Shown here in pieces: positions 33,711 to 42,253 of a stretch of 64,000 nt of DNA. A model generated the notes under the pieces. That model did no database searches and was not told the DNA's origin. It was given only the letters and a program-made list of their open reading frames with translations. Position 1 is the first letter of the stretch; every line of letters starts with the position of its first letter. Origin of the DNA: Bog-473 sp052140165 (GTDB lineage: Bacteria; Actinomycetota; Acidimicrobiia; Acidimicrobiales; RAAP-2); NCBI GenBank assembly GCA_052140165.1, contig JBKQUM010000041.1, positions 1 through 64,000 on the forward strand. The letters are read 5' to 3'. The translations under genes were made by a program, and so were the position numbers.

Positions 33711-35354
33711 ATGGCAATCGAGGCAGAGGCCACTCCGACCCTGGACGCCGCGGATGTTGCGCTCGTCGCTGGGCTGGGCGTTCGACGTCAGGTGCGCGAG
33801 GGCGAGTACCTGTATCGGGAGGGCGATGTCACGTATGACTTCTTCCTCCTCATAAGCGCCGAGGTCGACATCGTCGTGACGGCAGACGGCGGTGAGAGCG
33901 TCATCGCCCAACACGGACCCGGTCGGTTTCTCGGCGAGCTCAACATGCTGACCGGGCTGCGAGTGTTTGTCTCTGCCCGAGTTGTCAAAGCGGGCGAGGT
34001 CGTCGTGGTGCCCCGAGAGCGGCTGCGACAGTTGATGGCAACGAAGCCCCAGCTGGGTGACACCATCCTGGCTGCCTTCGTTGCTCGCCGCACCCTGCTC
34101 TTGACGGGGGCCGCGTCGGCCATCCGGGTCATCGGGTCCCAGTTCTCACCGGAGTCCCTTCGGGTCCGCGAGTTCTTGGCGCGGACCCGCGTGCCCTACG
34201 AGTGGCTGGACCCCGATCGTGACTCGCAGGTGGAAGAACTCCTGCGCGGATTCGGGATATCGGCGAGCGAGTTGCCCGTGGTCATTGCCACCGGGTCCGT
34301 GTTGCGGCGACCAACTCCCGGGGACCTGGCGAGCTATCTCGGGCTGACCATCGAGAGCCTGCCCGAGCGCTGCTTCGACCTGGTCGTCGTGGGCGGCGGA
34401 CCAGCCGGCCTCGCCGCAGCGGTGTACGGCGCGTCCGAAGGGTTGCACACGCTCGCAGTGGAGATGACCGCGCCGGGCGGGCAGGCGGGCGCCAGCTCAC
34501 GGATCGAGAACTACCTCGGATTTCCCATGGGCGTCTCCGGCTCCGAACTCACCCAGCGAGCCGTGATCCAGGCGGAGAAGTTCGGAGCGAGTCTCACGGT
34601 CCCGTGTACGGCTGAGTCCCTTCGCAACCAGGCCGGGCATCTGGTGGTCGGGTTCAGCGACGGGAGCGACGTGGCAGGACGGGCCGTCATCGCGGCGACG
34701 GGCGCCGCCTATCGCCGGCTGGAGGCATCACGTCTCAGTGACTTCGAGGGAAACGGCGTGTACTACGCCGCCACCGAGATGGAGTCCCGGATGTGCGGAA
34801 TCGCACCAGTGGTGGTCGTCGGTGGCGGTAACTCTGCCGGGCAGGCCTCCATCTTCTTGAGCCAGAGCGGGTGTCCCGTGACCCTCGTCATCCGCGGATC
34901 GGATCTGAACAAGGGGATGTCGCGCTATCTGACTGAACGCATCGAGGCAGATCCTCACATCACTCTTCGAACGCGCACGACCGTTGTCGCCCTGGAAGGA
35001 GACGAGACTCTTCGAGCTCTCCGTCTCGAGGGACCCGACGGCGAGACCCTCGTCCAGTGCGCCGGATTGTTCTCCTTCATCGGAGCCGATCCTTCGTCTG
35101 GCTGGTTGTCCGGGTGCGCAGCGCTCGATGAACGTGGCTTTCTGCTCACCGACCTTTCGCTCAACCCCGACCAGCTCGACCAGGACTGGGAGACGCTGGG
35201 GCGGCTCCCATTGCCGTTCGAAACCAGCCACCCCGGCCTTTTCGCCGTCGGTGACCTGCGGTCGGGATCGACCAAGCGTGTGGCGGCAGCCGTCGGCGAG
35301 GGCTCCGCGGCGGTGCGATCGGTCCATCAGCACCTTGCGTTTTCACCCGGGTGA
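33711..35354 (+). CDS. Cyclic-nucleotide-binding domain / glutaredoxin-like / thioredoxin-reductase-like fusion
   Basis: Three modules make up 547 residues. A cNMP/CRP-type sensor domain (about 10-135) shows GEYLYREGDV and GRFLGELNMLTGLR. A glutaredoxin-like fold (about 140-215, SQFSPESLRVREFLARTRVP) lacks the CxxC. A TrxR-like FAD/NAD reductase (220-547) has VVVGGGPAGLAA, ATGAAYRR, VVGGGNSAGQASIFL and AVGDLRSGSTKR. Where thioredoxin reductase has CATC the sequence is AATEMES, so dithiol chemistry is not possible; activity may resemble ferredoxin/flavodoxin-NADP reductase. ATG 33711 has GGAGG nine bases upstream. A signal-gated oxidoreductase is inferred. Confidence 0.85.
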   Translation: MAIEAEATPTLDAADVALVAGLGVRRQVREGEYLYREGDVTYDFFLLISAEVDIVVTADGGESVIAQHGPGRFLGELNMLTGLRVFVSARVVKAGEVVVVPRERLRQLMATKPQLGDTILAAFVARRTLLLTGAASAIRVIGSQFSPESLRVREFLARTRVPYEWLDPDRDSQVEELLRGFGISASELPVVIATGSVLRRPTPGDLASYLGLTIESLPERCFDLVVVGGGPAGLAAAVYGASEGLHTLAVEMTAPGGQAGASSRIENYLGFPMGVSGSELTQRAVIQAEKFGASLTVPCTAESLRNQAGHLVVGFSDGSDVAGRAVIAATGAAYRRLEASRLSDFEGNGVYYAATEMESRMCGIAPVVVVGGGNSAGQASIFLSQSGCPVTLVIRGSDLNKGMSRYLTERIEADPHITLRTRTTVVALEGDETLRALRLEGPDGETLVQCAGLFSFIGADPSSGWLSGCAALDERGFLLTDLSLNPDQLDQDWETLGRLPLPFETSHPGLFAVGDLRSGSTKRVAAAVGEGSAAVRSVHQHLAFSPG

Positions 35355-35407
35355 TTCCTGTCAGTTGGGTATTTCCGGTGGACCGATCCTGCCAACGAGG
35401 AGTCGCG

Positions 35408-35875
35408 TCATGTGTCGAGTGAATAGACCAGATTGAGCACCGTTCGGTAGTAGGCCGCTCCTGTGGGTTCGCCCTCGGCGTAGCAGATGAAGACAAGCGG
35501 CAGATTGTCGGGGTCCCGTCCGAGGAGCATTTCAGCCGCGCCGTCGGCGATGTCCTGACGAGAGGTGAAGAGGGTATGGGTTCGCAGTACGGATTCGATC
35601 CGGTCTAGCTCGCCCAACGACCCCACGTTGAAGGTAATCGACCGGAGACCCAGGGACTGCTGGCCGTGGCGCGCGTTATGAGTGCTCCGCGCCTCACGCA
35701 GGATCAGGACGATGGATCCGGGAGACCCGTCACCGAGCACCGCCACTGCGTCCTCGCGAGCGATTTCCTCGAAAGGACCGATCTCCCGGTAGAAGTCGGC
35801 TGATCTATCGAGGTCGGCCACGGCGACCAATGTCGAACGTATAGCCCACGGCTGTGCGACGCGATCAGCCGGCAT
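35408..35875 (-). CDS. VOC-family protein, paralogue of 21485-21916
   Basis: The 155-residue protein has one VOC domain: LVAVADLDRSADFYREIG at the start, LGLRSITFNVGS in the middle and LLGRDPDNLPLVFIC near the end. The order and the GLR...R...D pattern match the VOC gene at 21485 closely enough for common descent. The ATG has GGAGG seven bases before it. It is convergent with the cNMP-domain gene. Neither protein shows the full metal-ligand set of glyoxalase I, so a binding or lyase role is open. Confidence 0.75.
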   Translation of the reverse strand: MPADRVAQPWAIRSTLVAVADLDRSADFYREIGPFEEIAREDAVAVLGDGSPGSIVLILREARSTHNARHGQQSLGLRSITFNVGSLGELDRIESVLRTHTLFTSRQDIADGAAEMLLGRDPDNLPLVFICYAEGEPTGAAYYRTVLNLVYSLDT

Positions 35876-36078
35876 GCTGTTCCTCCGTGTGTGGTCCTTC
35901 TCCAGTGTGAGAATGAGACTTTGGTTCTCAGAGTATCCGCCCCAGTTGCTGCGTCTGGTCGGAGCCTGGCGGATCTGTCAAGGACCACTGCAACGGCGGA
36001 CGCCAGAATGGCCTCGCCGCTCCGGTCGAAGGCCCAGGCCACGACCTTGCGGATGACTGAGATCCAGCACGTCGCGCC

Positions 36079-39000
36079 TCAGTGGCCTCCGGATGGCTCG
36101 CCGAGTAACTGGACCGTGCTCCCGTCAAGGGTCGGGCCCGTCGTGTGCAGATGACAACGGACCGTGCTTCCCGCTGGAGTCATGTAGGGCGCCGGATCGG
36201 CCTGCGCACACACCTCCATGGCGAAGGGGCAACGGGTCCGGAAGCGGCATCCCTGCTCGCCGCTCGCTGGTTCGCCGACCTCACCACGCAGAATGATGCG
36301 CGCACGCACCCGTTGCCGGGTCGGATCTGGCACGGGAATGGATGAGAGGAGCGCCGCTGTGTAGGGATGGGTTGGCCGTTCGTAGACCTCGTCCGCATCG
36401 CCCTCCTCGACGATCTGTCCGAGATACATGACAGCAATCCGGTTGCTGATATGGCGGACGACCGACAGATCGTGGGCAATGAAGAGATAGGCGATACCCA
36501 ACTGTTGCTGCAAATCAGTGAACAGGTTGATCACTTGGGACTGGGTCGAGACATCGAGCGCGCTCACCGGCTCATCGCACACGAGCAGTTTCGGCTGGAG
36601 CGCGAGGGCCCGTGCGATAGCTATGCGCTGGCGTTGGCCTCCTGAGAACTCGTGCGGCTGACGCTGGAGCACGTGGGAGCCCAGCCCGACCTGGCTCAGA
36701 AGTTGGACCACGCGCTGCTCCCGCTCAGCCCTGCTCATGGAGGTGTGGATCGCGAGTGGTTCCCCGACGACGTCGGCGACGCTCTGGCGGGGATCGAGCG
36801 AAGAGTACGGATCCTGGAATACCATCTGCATGGTCTCGCGGTGTCGGCGGAGCGCAGGTCCGCGCAACGTCGTGATGTCCTTGCCGTCCACCACCACCGT
36901 CCCGCTTGTTGGGTCGATGAGGCGGAGGACCAGCCGCGCCAGGGTCGACTTGCCCGACCCAGTCTCTCCAACCAGGCCAACGGTCGTTCCCGGGTCGACT
37001 CGCAGGCTGACCTGGTCAACCGCCCTGATCGTCCCGGTCGTACGACGCATCACGCCGCTCTTTATCGGGAACTCCTTGACGAGGTCGGTCACCTCGAGCA
37101 CCGGTGATTCGGCAACGGCCGACGGCTCAATGTCGCCGGGGATACTCGGCGAGAGAGCCGTCCCGAGCTCACCCAGCCCCGCCAGGGTGAGCTCATCCTG
37201 GCGGACACAACGGGCCAATGTGACCCTCGACCTGGTGCCCGTTACCTCTGACGCAGGCGCACCGTTCATCGGGGCCAGCTCACGCAACATTACCGGCCCG
37301 GCTGTGCATGCGTCCTGGACATAGGTGCAGCGCGGCGCGAATCGGCAGCCGACCGGGAATTGGTCTGCCCGCGGCACCATGCCCGGGATCGCGTGCAGCG
37401 GATCGCCCTTCGGAGTGAGCTGCGGGATTGAGTCGAGGAGCGCTTCGGTATAGGGGTGTCGAGGTAGACCAAAGAGGTCGACGGCTGTCGCGTGTTCGAC
37501 GATCTGTCCGGCATACATGACCACCACATCGTCAGCCACGTCGGCGATGACACCGAGGTCGTGGGTGACGAAGATCATCGCCATGTCCTCCTCGCGCTGC
37601 AGTGAGTGCAGCAAGGCGATGATCTGCGATTGCGTCGTGACGTCGAGTGCCGTGGTCGGTTCGTCAGCGATGAGGAGCTTGGGCGAGCACGACAACGCCA
37701 TCGCGATCATGACCCGCTGGCGCATTCCGCCCGAGAAGGCGTGCGGGTAGTCCTGGGCACGCTCTGCGGCGTTGGAGATCTCGACCCGGTCGAGCATGTC
37801 GACGGCGAGCTTCCGGGCCTCGGCCCGAGTCACGTCCCGGTGTGCGCGCACCTGTTCCGCGATCTGATTGCCCACCGTATAGGCAGGGTTCAGGCTGGTC
37901 ATGGGCTCCTGGAAGATCATGGCGATGTCGTTGCCGCGCAGCTTGCGCAGACCGGCGGGGCTGAGGGTGGTGAGGTCCCGTCCCTCGAACAGGATCGAGC
38001 CCGCCACCCGGGAGACCTTGGCCGGAAGCAGCCCCATGACCGCCAACGCCGACACTGTCTTGCCCGAGCCGCTCTCGCCTACGAGGCCCAGTGTCCTGCC
38101 CCGCTGCACGGTGAAGTCGGCGCCCTCCATCACGGGGAGCCACCGCTGGCGGGTGAGGAACTCGATGCGAAGGTCTCGGACGTCCAGGAGCGCCGGGTCG
38201 GGCTGAGTGGCCGGGATTTCCGCCTGGGGCTCCCTCGTCGGGCCAAAGCGTGCGAGGGGATTGCGGCGGCGTTCCCGTTCCCCTGCGACCGGGCTGCTGC
38301 CCGCGGGCCGCTCCCGACCCAGCGCGTCCCGCAGACCGTCGGCCACCAGGTTGAAGGCCAACACGGTCAGCATGATTGCGATCCCGGGAAATATGACCGC
38401 CCAGGGCGACGAGTTGATGAACTGGAACCCCTCCTGGAGCATGCCACCCCAACTCGGCGTGGGTGGCTGCTCGCCGATCCCGAGGAAGCTCAAGCCGGCT
38501 TCGATCAACAAGGCGAAGCCGAGAGCGAGAGCCAGTTGGATGATGATGGGCGACGCAACATTCGGCACGACGTGGCGCCCGAGGAGCCTCTTCGAGGAGG
38601 CTCCAAGGCTCCGAGCGGACTCGATGTAGGCCTCCTCCCGGACCGCGATGACCTCGCCCCGGAGCAACCGGACGAAGCTGGGCACGAACACAATGGCAAT
38701 GGCGATGGCGGCGTCGTTGACGTCAGCACCCAAGAGTGCGGCCACGGTCAGAGCCATGATGAGCGGCGGGAACGAGAAGAGAGCGTCCATCGTCCGCATG
38801 ATCACCGAGTCGACTGCACCCCGGAAGAATCCGGCCACGAGGCCGAGCGGAATGGCGATGATGGCGGCGAGGCCGACGATCTCGAACGATGCTCGGAGCG
38901 AGATGCGAGCCCCCCAGATCAGGCGGCTGAGGATGTCACGCCCAAGGTCGTCCGTACCGAGCCAGTGCGCAAGCGATGGTCCGGCGTTGACGGCGTTGAT

Positions 39001-39225
39001 GTCCGTTGCGTCGGGAGGCTGGGGGGCGATCAGGGGGGCGAAGATGGCGGCCACGATCACGATGAGGAGGAAGACCAGGCCTGCAATGGCCCATCGCTGG
39101 TGGAGGAAGCGAACCCAGAATCCGGGTCGCCGCTCCGGCAACTCGTCGGGGCTGTCACCCGTTTCGGGGATGTCGGTGAGGCCGACGAACGGGTCGCTGG
39201 CGCTGGGAGGACTCCAGGTGCTCAT
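36079..39225 (-). CDS. Peptide/nickel-type ABC importer: fused permease (DppC) and two ATPases (DppD, DppF)
   Basis: The 1048-residue product joins three normally separate proteins. Residues ~40-310 are a DppC-type permease with its EAA loop EEAYIESARSLGASSKRLL. About 345-650 is the first ATPase, with Walker A GESGSGKT, signature FSGGMRQRV and B-site LLIADEPTTALD. About 695-1040 is the second, with GETGSGKST, FSGGQRQRI and LLVCDEPVSALD. Both end in Cys-containing oligopeptide C-terminal domains (GCRFAPRC and GCRFRTRC). It uses a high-confidence ATG at 39225, 10 bp after the dppB-like stop. Such a single chain fixes subunit stoichiometry. It works with the upstream permease and binding-protein genes. 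Peptide, opine or nickel transport cannot be distinguished. Confidence 0.9.
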   Translation of the reverse strand: MSTWSPPSASDPFVGLTDIPETGDSPDELPERRPGFWVRFLHQRWAIAGLVFLLIVIVAAIFAPLIAPQPPDATDINAVNAGPSLAHWLGTDDLGRDILSRLIWGARISLRASFEIVGLAAIIAIPLGLVAGFFRGAVDSVIMRTMDALFSFPPLIMALTVAALLGADVNDAAIAIAIVFVPSFVRLLRGEVIAVREEAYIESARSLGASSKRLLGRHVVPNVASPIIIQLALALGFALLIEAGLSFLGIGEQPPTPSWGGMLQEGFQFINSSPWAVIFPGIAIMLTVLAFNLVADGLRDALGRERPAGSSPVAGERERRRNPLARFGPTREPQAEIPATQPDPALLDVRDLRIEFLTRQRWLPVMEGADFTVQRGRTLGLVGESGSGKTVSALAVMGLLPAKVSRVAGSILFEGRDLTTLSPAGLRKLRGNDIAMIFQEPMTSLNPAYTVGNQIAEQVRAHRDVTRAEARKLAVDMLDRVEISNAAERAQDYPHAFSGGMRQRVMIAMALSCSPKLLIADEPTTALDVTTQSQIIALLHSLQREEDMAMIFVTHDLGVIADVADDVVVMYAGQIVEHATAVDLFGLPRHPYTEALLDSIPQLTPKGDPLHAIPGMVPRADQFPVGCRFAPRCTYVQDACTAGPVMLRELAPMNGAPASEVTGTRSRVTLARCVRQDELTLAGLGELGTALSPSIPGDIEPSAVAESPVLEVTDLVKEFPIKSGVMRRTTGTIRAVDQVSLRVDPGTTVGLVGETGSGKSTLARLVLRLIDPTSGTVVVDGKDITTLRGPALRRHRETMQMVFQDPYSSLDPRQSVADVVGEPLAIHTSMSRAEREQRVVQLLSQVGLGSHVLQRQPHEFSGGQRQRIAIARALALQPKLLVCDEPVSALDVSTQSQVINLFTDLQQQLGIAYLFIAHDLSVVRHISNRIAVMYLGQIVEEGDADEVYERPTHPYTAALLSSIPVPDPTRQRVRARIILRGEVGEPASGEQGCRFRTRCPFAMEVCAQADPAPYMTPAGSTVRCHLHTTGPTLDGSTVQLLGEPSGGH

Positions 39226-39235
39226 CGGGATGCGC

Positions 39236-40201
39236 TCATGTAAGGCGCACTTTCGGGTTCAGGTAGGCATAGATGATGTCGACGAGAACGTTGATGAGGA
39301 CGAAGGCGGTCGCGACCACCAGCACCACGCCTTGGATCTCGGGGATGTCCTTGTCGTTGATGGCCTGGATGATGTAGGTCCCGAGCCCCGGCAGCGAAAA
39401 GATCTGCTCGATGATGAGAGTGCCGCCGAGCAGGTAACCGAATTGAATGCCGATGACCGTCACGGCGGGGCTGAGTGCGTTCTTGAGCGCGTGTTTTCCC
39501 ACAACCATGCGGGGGCTGAGGCCCTTGGCAACGGCGGTTCGCATGTAATCCTGATCGAGGGTGTCGACGAGCGCGCCGCGAACTTGCCGTGCGATGACAG
39601 CGGACCCACCGATGCCGAGCGCCAGCCATGGCAGGAGGAGGTCTTGGAACCATTCGGCGGGGGACTGGGTGAACGGCGTGTAGCCGAGTGCGGGCAGCCA
39701 CTCCAGCTTCACGGCGAACACGATCACGAGGATCATGGCGAGCCAGAAGTCGGGAATGGCCACGGCGATGCTCGAGCCCACCGTGACCATACGATCCCGG
39801 GCGGTGCCCTGGTGCAGTCCGGACAGGATGCCCGCCGGGACCCCGATCAGCACGGCCACGACCATGCCTCCGACCGCCACACTGAGCGTGACCGGGAAGC
39901 GTGCTGCGATACCCGACGCCACGGTCTCGTTTTCGAACAGGGAGTTGCCCAGGTTGCCGTGTAACGCGGCGCGCAACCAGTTCCAGTATTGAGCGAAGAA
40001 TCCCTCGTTCAGATGGAGCTGCGCCGTGATCTTGGCGATCTCCGCCGGCGTTGCCTTGGTGCCCCCCGCCAGAGCGATGGCGGGGTTACCAGGGAGGATG
40101 AGGATGAGCGAGAACACGCCCAGGGTGATGAGAAAGAGCAACAGGATGGTGATGAGCAACCGACGGACGATGAACGTCCCGAGGGAGCCGCCGGTTGTCA
40201 T
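39236..40201 (-). CDS. ABC importer permease, DppB/OppB-like
   Basis: The 321-residue inner-membrane permease has six predicted helices. The N-terminal FIVRRLLITILLLFLITLGVF and the LILPGNPA segment are typical of DppB. The cytoplasmic EAA loop DYMRTAVAKGLSPRMVVGKHAL contacts the ATPases. The C-terminal GTLIIEQIFSLPGLGTYIIQAI is a strong family mark. It lies between the binding-protein gene and the large fusion gene on the same strand, and heterodimerises with the permease part of that fusion. Confidence 0.92.
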   Translation of the reverse strand: MTTGGSLGTFIVRRLLITILLLFLITLGVFSLILILPGNPAIALAGGTKATPAEIAKITAQLHLNEGFFAQYWNWLRAALHGNLGNSLFENETVASGIAARFPVTLSVAVGGMVVAVLIGVPAGILSGLHQGTARDRMVTVGSSIAVAIPDFWLAMILVIVFAVKLEWLPALGYTPFTQSPAEWFQDLLLPWLALGIGGSAVIARQVRGALVDTLDQDYMRTAVAKGLSPRMVVGKHALKNALSPAVTVIGIQFGYLLGGTLIIEQIFSLPGLGTYIIQAINDKDIPEIQGVVLVVATAFVLINVLVDIIYAYLNPKVRLT

Positions 40202-40283
40202 TCCGTGACGCCTAACTCAACCGATTTCGGTGCTGCCGCGCATCTTCCACTTGGGCAGTGTCGCTGCGATTGCCGGCGGGCAG

Positions 40284-41906
40284 CTAGTTCTTGATGTAGA
40301 CGCCGGCAAAGTCGGACCGGCACTGCCCGATCGGGGCAACCACGTTCCCACCGACTCGGTTCTTGTTGTAGGCGACGATCGAGGGCATGAATGCGATGGG
40401 CACCAAGAGTCCTTGTTGGAGGATCGTTTTGTCGATCTGCTGCATCAGCGGGCCCTGCAGGCTCGGACTGAGCGATGCATTGGCCTGTTCGATCAGCGGC
40501 GTCAGCTGTTGGTTCACCGAGCCCAGCCCGTTGGCCGGGAAGCCCGAGGGCTCGAACATGGCCTCGTAGGCGTTCGACAGGTCGGCCCCGTTGCTGAGCT
40601 GCTCGCTGAGGAGCGCGTCGCCCTGCTTCTTGATGTAGACGTCGGTGAGGAAATCGGCTCCCGGAATCTGCTGCAGGTTGGCCGTGAAACCGGCCGAGGC
40701 CATCTCCGACTGGAGCAGGGCGGCCGCCCTGGCGTAGGTGGCGTCTCCCGACGGGATGATCAAGCTGAAGCTCACTCCCTTGGGGAAGCCGGCCGACTTC
40801 AGCATGGCCTTGGCCTTGGCCGGATCGTAGGGGTCGGGGATGCCGAGCGACTTGGAGTAGCCGGGAGACCACGACGGCACAGGCTGGTAGGCGGGAGCGC
40901 CGAGTCCGTCGAAGACGACGTTGTTCACTGCTGCCCGGTTGACAGCGTACTCGAGCGCGGCCCGTACCTGCTCGTTGGCGAACGGCCCGGTGTTCTGGCG
41001 CAACTCGATCTCCATGGCGTCGTAGGACTTGGTAACCGAGATCCCGATGTTCGCGTCGCTCTTGAGCTGCGGGTAGTTCTGCGGCTCGACCTCGATCATG
41101 TCGACCGCACCCGAGGTCAAGGCAGTGGCCGCTTCGGGGCCCTGCGTCACCTGGGTGAAGTCGATACCTCCGAGGGGATAGGCCTTCGAGTCCCAATATT
41201 TGGGATTCTTGGTGAGCACGATCGACGAGCCCTGCTGATAGCTCTTCAGGACATAGGGTCCGGCGCCCACCGGCTGGCTCGATTGGGTCGAGATCGCGTT
41301 GGCCGGGTAGATCTGACCGTCGACGTACGACATCGCCCACAGGAAGTCACCGGCGGTGGGCTTGCTGAGGTTGACGACCACTGTCGACGGACTAGGCGTC
41401 TCGATGTTCGAGATGGCGAACAGCGAGGATCGCAGCGGACTGGTCTTGGTGTGGTTCAAGCTGGCCGCGACGTCCGCCGAGGTCACCGGCTGACCGTTCG
41501 AGAACTCGAGGCCCGGTCGGATTTGGAAGGTGATGGTGGAGTTGTTGTTGGAGACCGTCCAGCTCTGGGCCACCCCACCGCCGATCGAGCTGTTTCCCGG
41601 AGTGGTCATCGACTGATAGATGTTCGAGGTGATGGTGTACGAGCAGTCGTTCTCCTCGGTCGCCGGTGCAAAGTCGTTGCTGAACTCGTTGTTGAGGTCG
41701 AACCCGTACTTGAGCACCCCGTTGGGGTTTGCATCAGCGGCGGCCGCGGCGGACCCACCAGAGGAGAGTGCCAGGGTGAAGGGCGTCAGCAGCACACCTG
41801 CGACCCCGAGGGCACCGACGAAGTATCGGCCCGTCCGTCGTGGTCGTCGGCTCCGCGCTGTGCCCCGCTCGCCCCTACGGTCCGACGCCTCGCTATCGAA
41901 ACCCAT
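40284..41906 (-). CDS. ABC importer substrate-binding protein, DppA/OppA family (SBP_bac_5)
   Basis: The exported receptor of about 540 residues has an Arg-rich N-terminus (RGTARSRRPRRTGRY) and a hydrophobic segment (FVGALGVAGVLLTPFTLALS). Cleavage is probably near SAAAAADANP, with no lipobox Cys. Family features are LKYGFDLNNEFSNDFAP, FQIRPGLEFSNGQPVTSADV, GAGPYVLKSYQQGSSIVLTKNPKYW and the ALEYAVNRAAVN lid. ATG 41906 follows GAGGGGGT, and a GTG two codons earlier is less likely. It is the first gene of the three-gene importer operon. Confidence 0.9.
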   Translation of the reverse strand: MGFDSEASDRRGERGTARSRRPRRTGRYFVGALGVAGVLLTPFTLALSSGGSAAAAADANPNGVLKYGFDLNNEFSNDFAPATEENDCSYTITSNIYQSMTTPGNSSIGGGVAQSWTVSNNNSTITFQIRPGLEFSNGQPVTSADVAASLNHTKTSPLRSSLFAISNIETPSPSTVVVNLSKPTAGDFLWAMSYVDGQIYPANAISTQSSQPVGAGPYVLKSYQQGSSIVLTKNPKYWDSKAYPLGGIDFTQVTQGPEAATALTSGAVDMIEVEPQNYPQLKSDANIGISVTKSYDAMEIELRQNTGPFANEQVRAALEYAVNRAAVNNVVFDGLGAPAYQPVPSWSPGYSKSLGIPDPYDPAKAKAMLKSAGFPKGVSFSLIIPSGDATYARAAALLQSEMASAGFTANLQQIPGADFLTDVYIKKQGDALLSEQLSNGADLSNAYEAMFEPSGFPANGLGSVNQQLTPLIEQANASLSPSLQGPLMQQIDKTILQQGLLVPIAFMPSIVAYNKNRVGGNVVAPIGQCRSDFAGVYIKN

Positions 41907-42253
41907 GCGCACCCCCTCGACTCGGCCCTGTCAATCAGGTGGTGCTGGCAAGGCCATCCCCAGTGGCCGCTCAATATATCTGGTGACTGACGCGCGTGTC
42001 AGGTAGTGGCTCAGGGGCCTCGACGATGCAGATCTCCGACGCCCCTGAGGATGTGATCGTCCGCATGATCTCGACCGGCTTCGACCTCCCCGTCGACCGA
42101 GACGTGATTGCCGCTGGAATCGGCGGGCTCGTCAGAGGACGTCGACGGGCGTCCAATGTCGGAGGTCCCTGAACTCGGACAGGTCTTCGAGGGAATGTCG
42201 GGCTTGACCGGAGGTCACCGACTGGAAACCGCCGGCCATAATCTTTGACCGGC
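41907..42253. other. Divergent gap between importer operon and LPG-synthase-like gene
   Basis: No gene or known element is recognised in 347 bases. It must contain promoters for both directions. Confidence 0.45.

Noticed and set aside
36652..39243. Long plus-strand ORFs opposite the ABC fusion gene
   Set aside because: They are antisense shadows of a well-supported gene in high-GC DNA, with His/Arg-rich nonsense composition.
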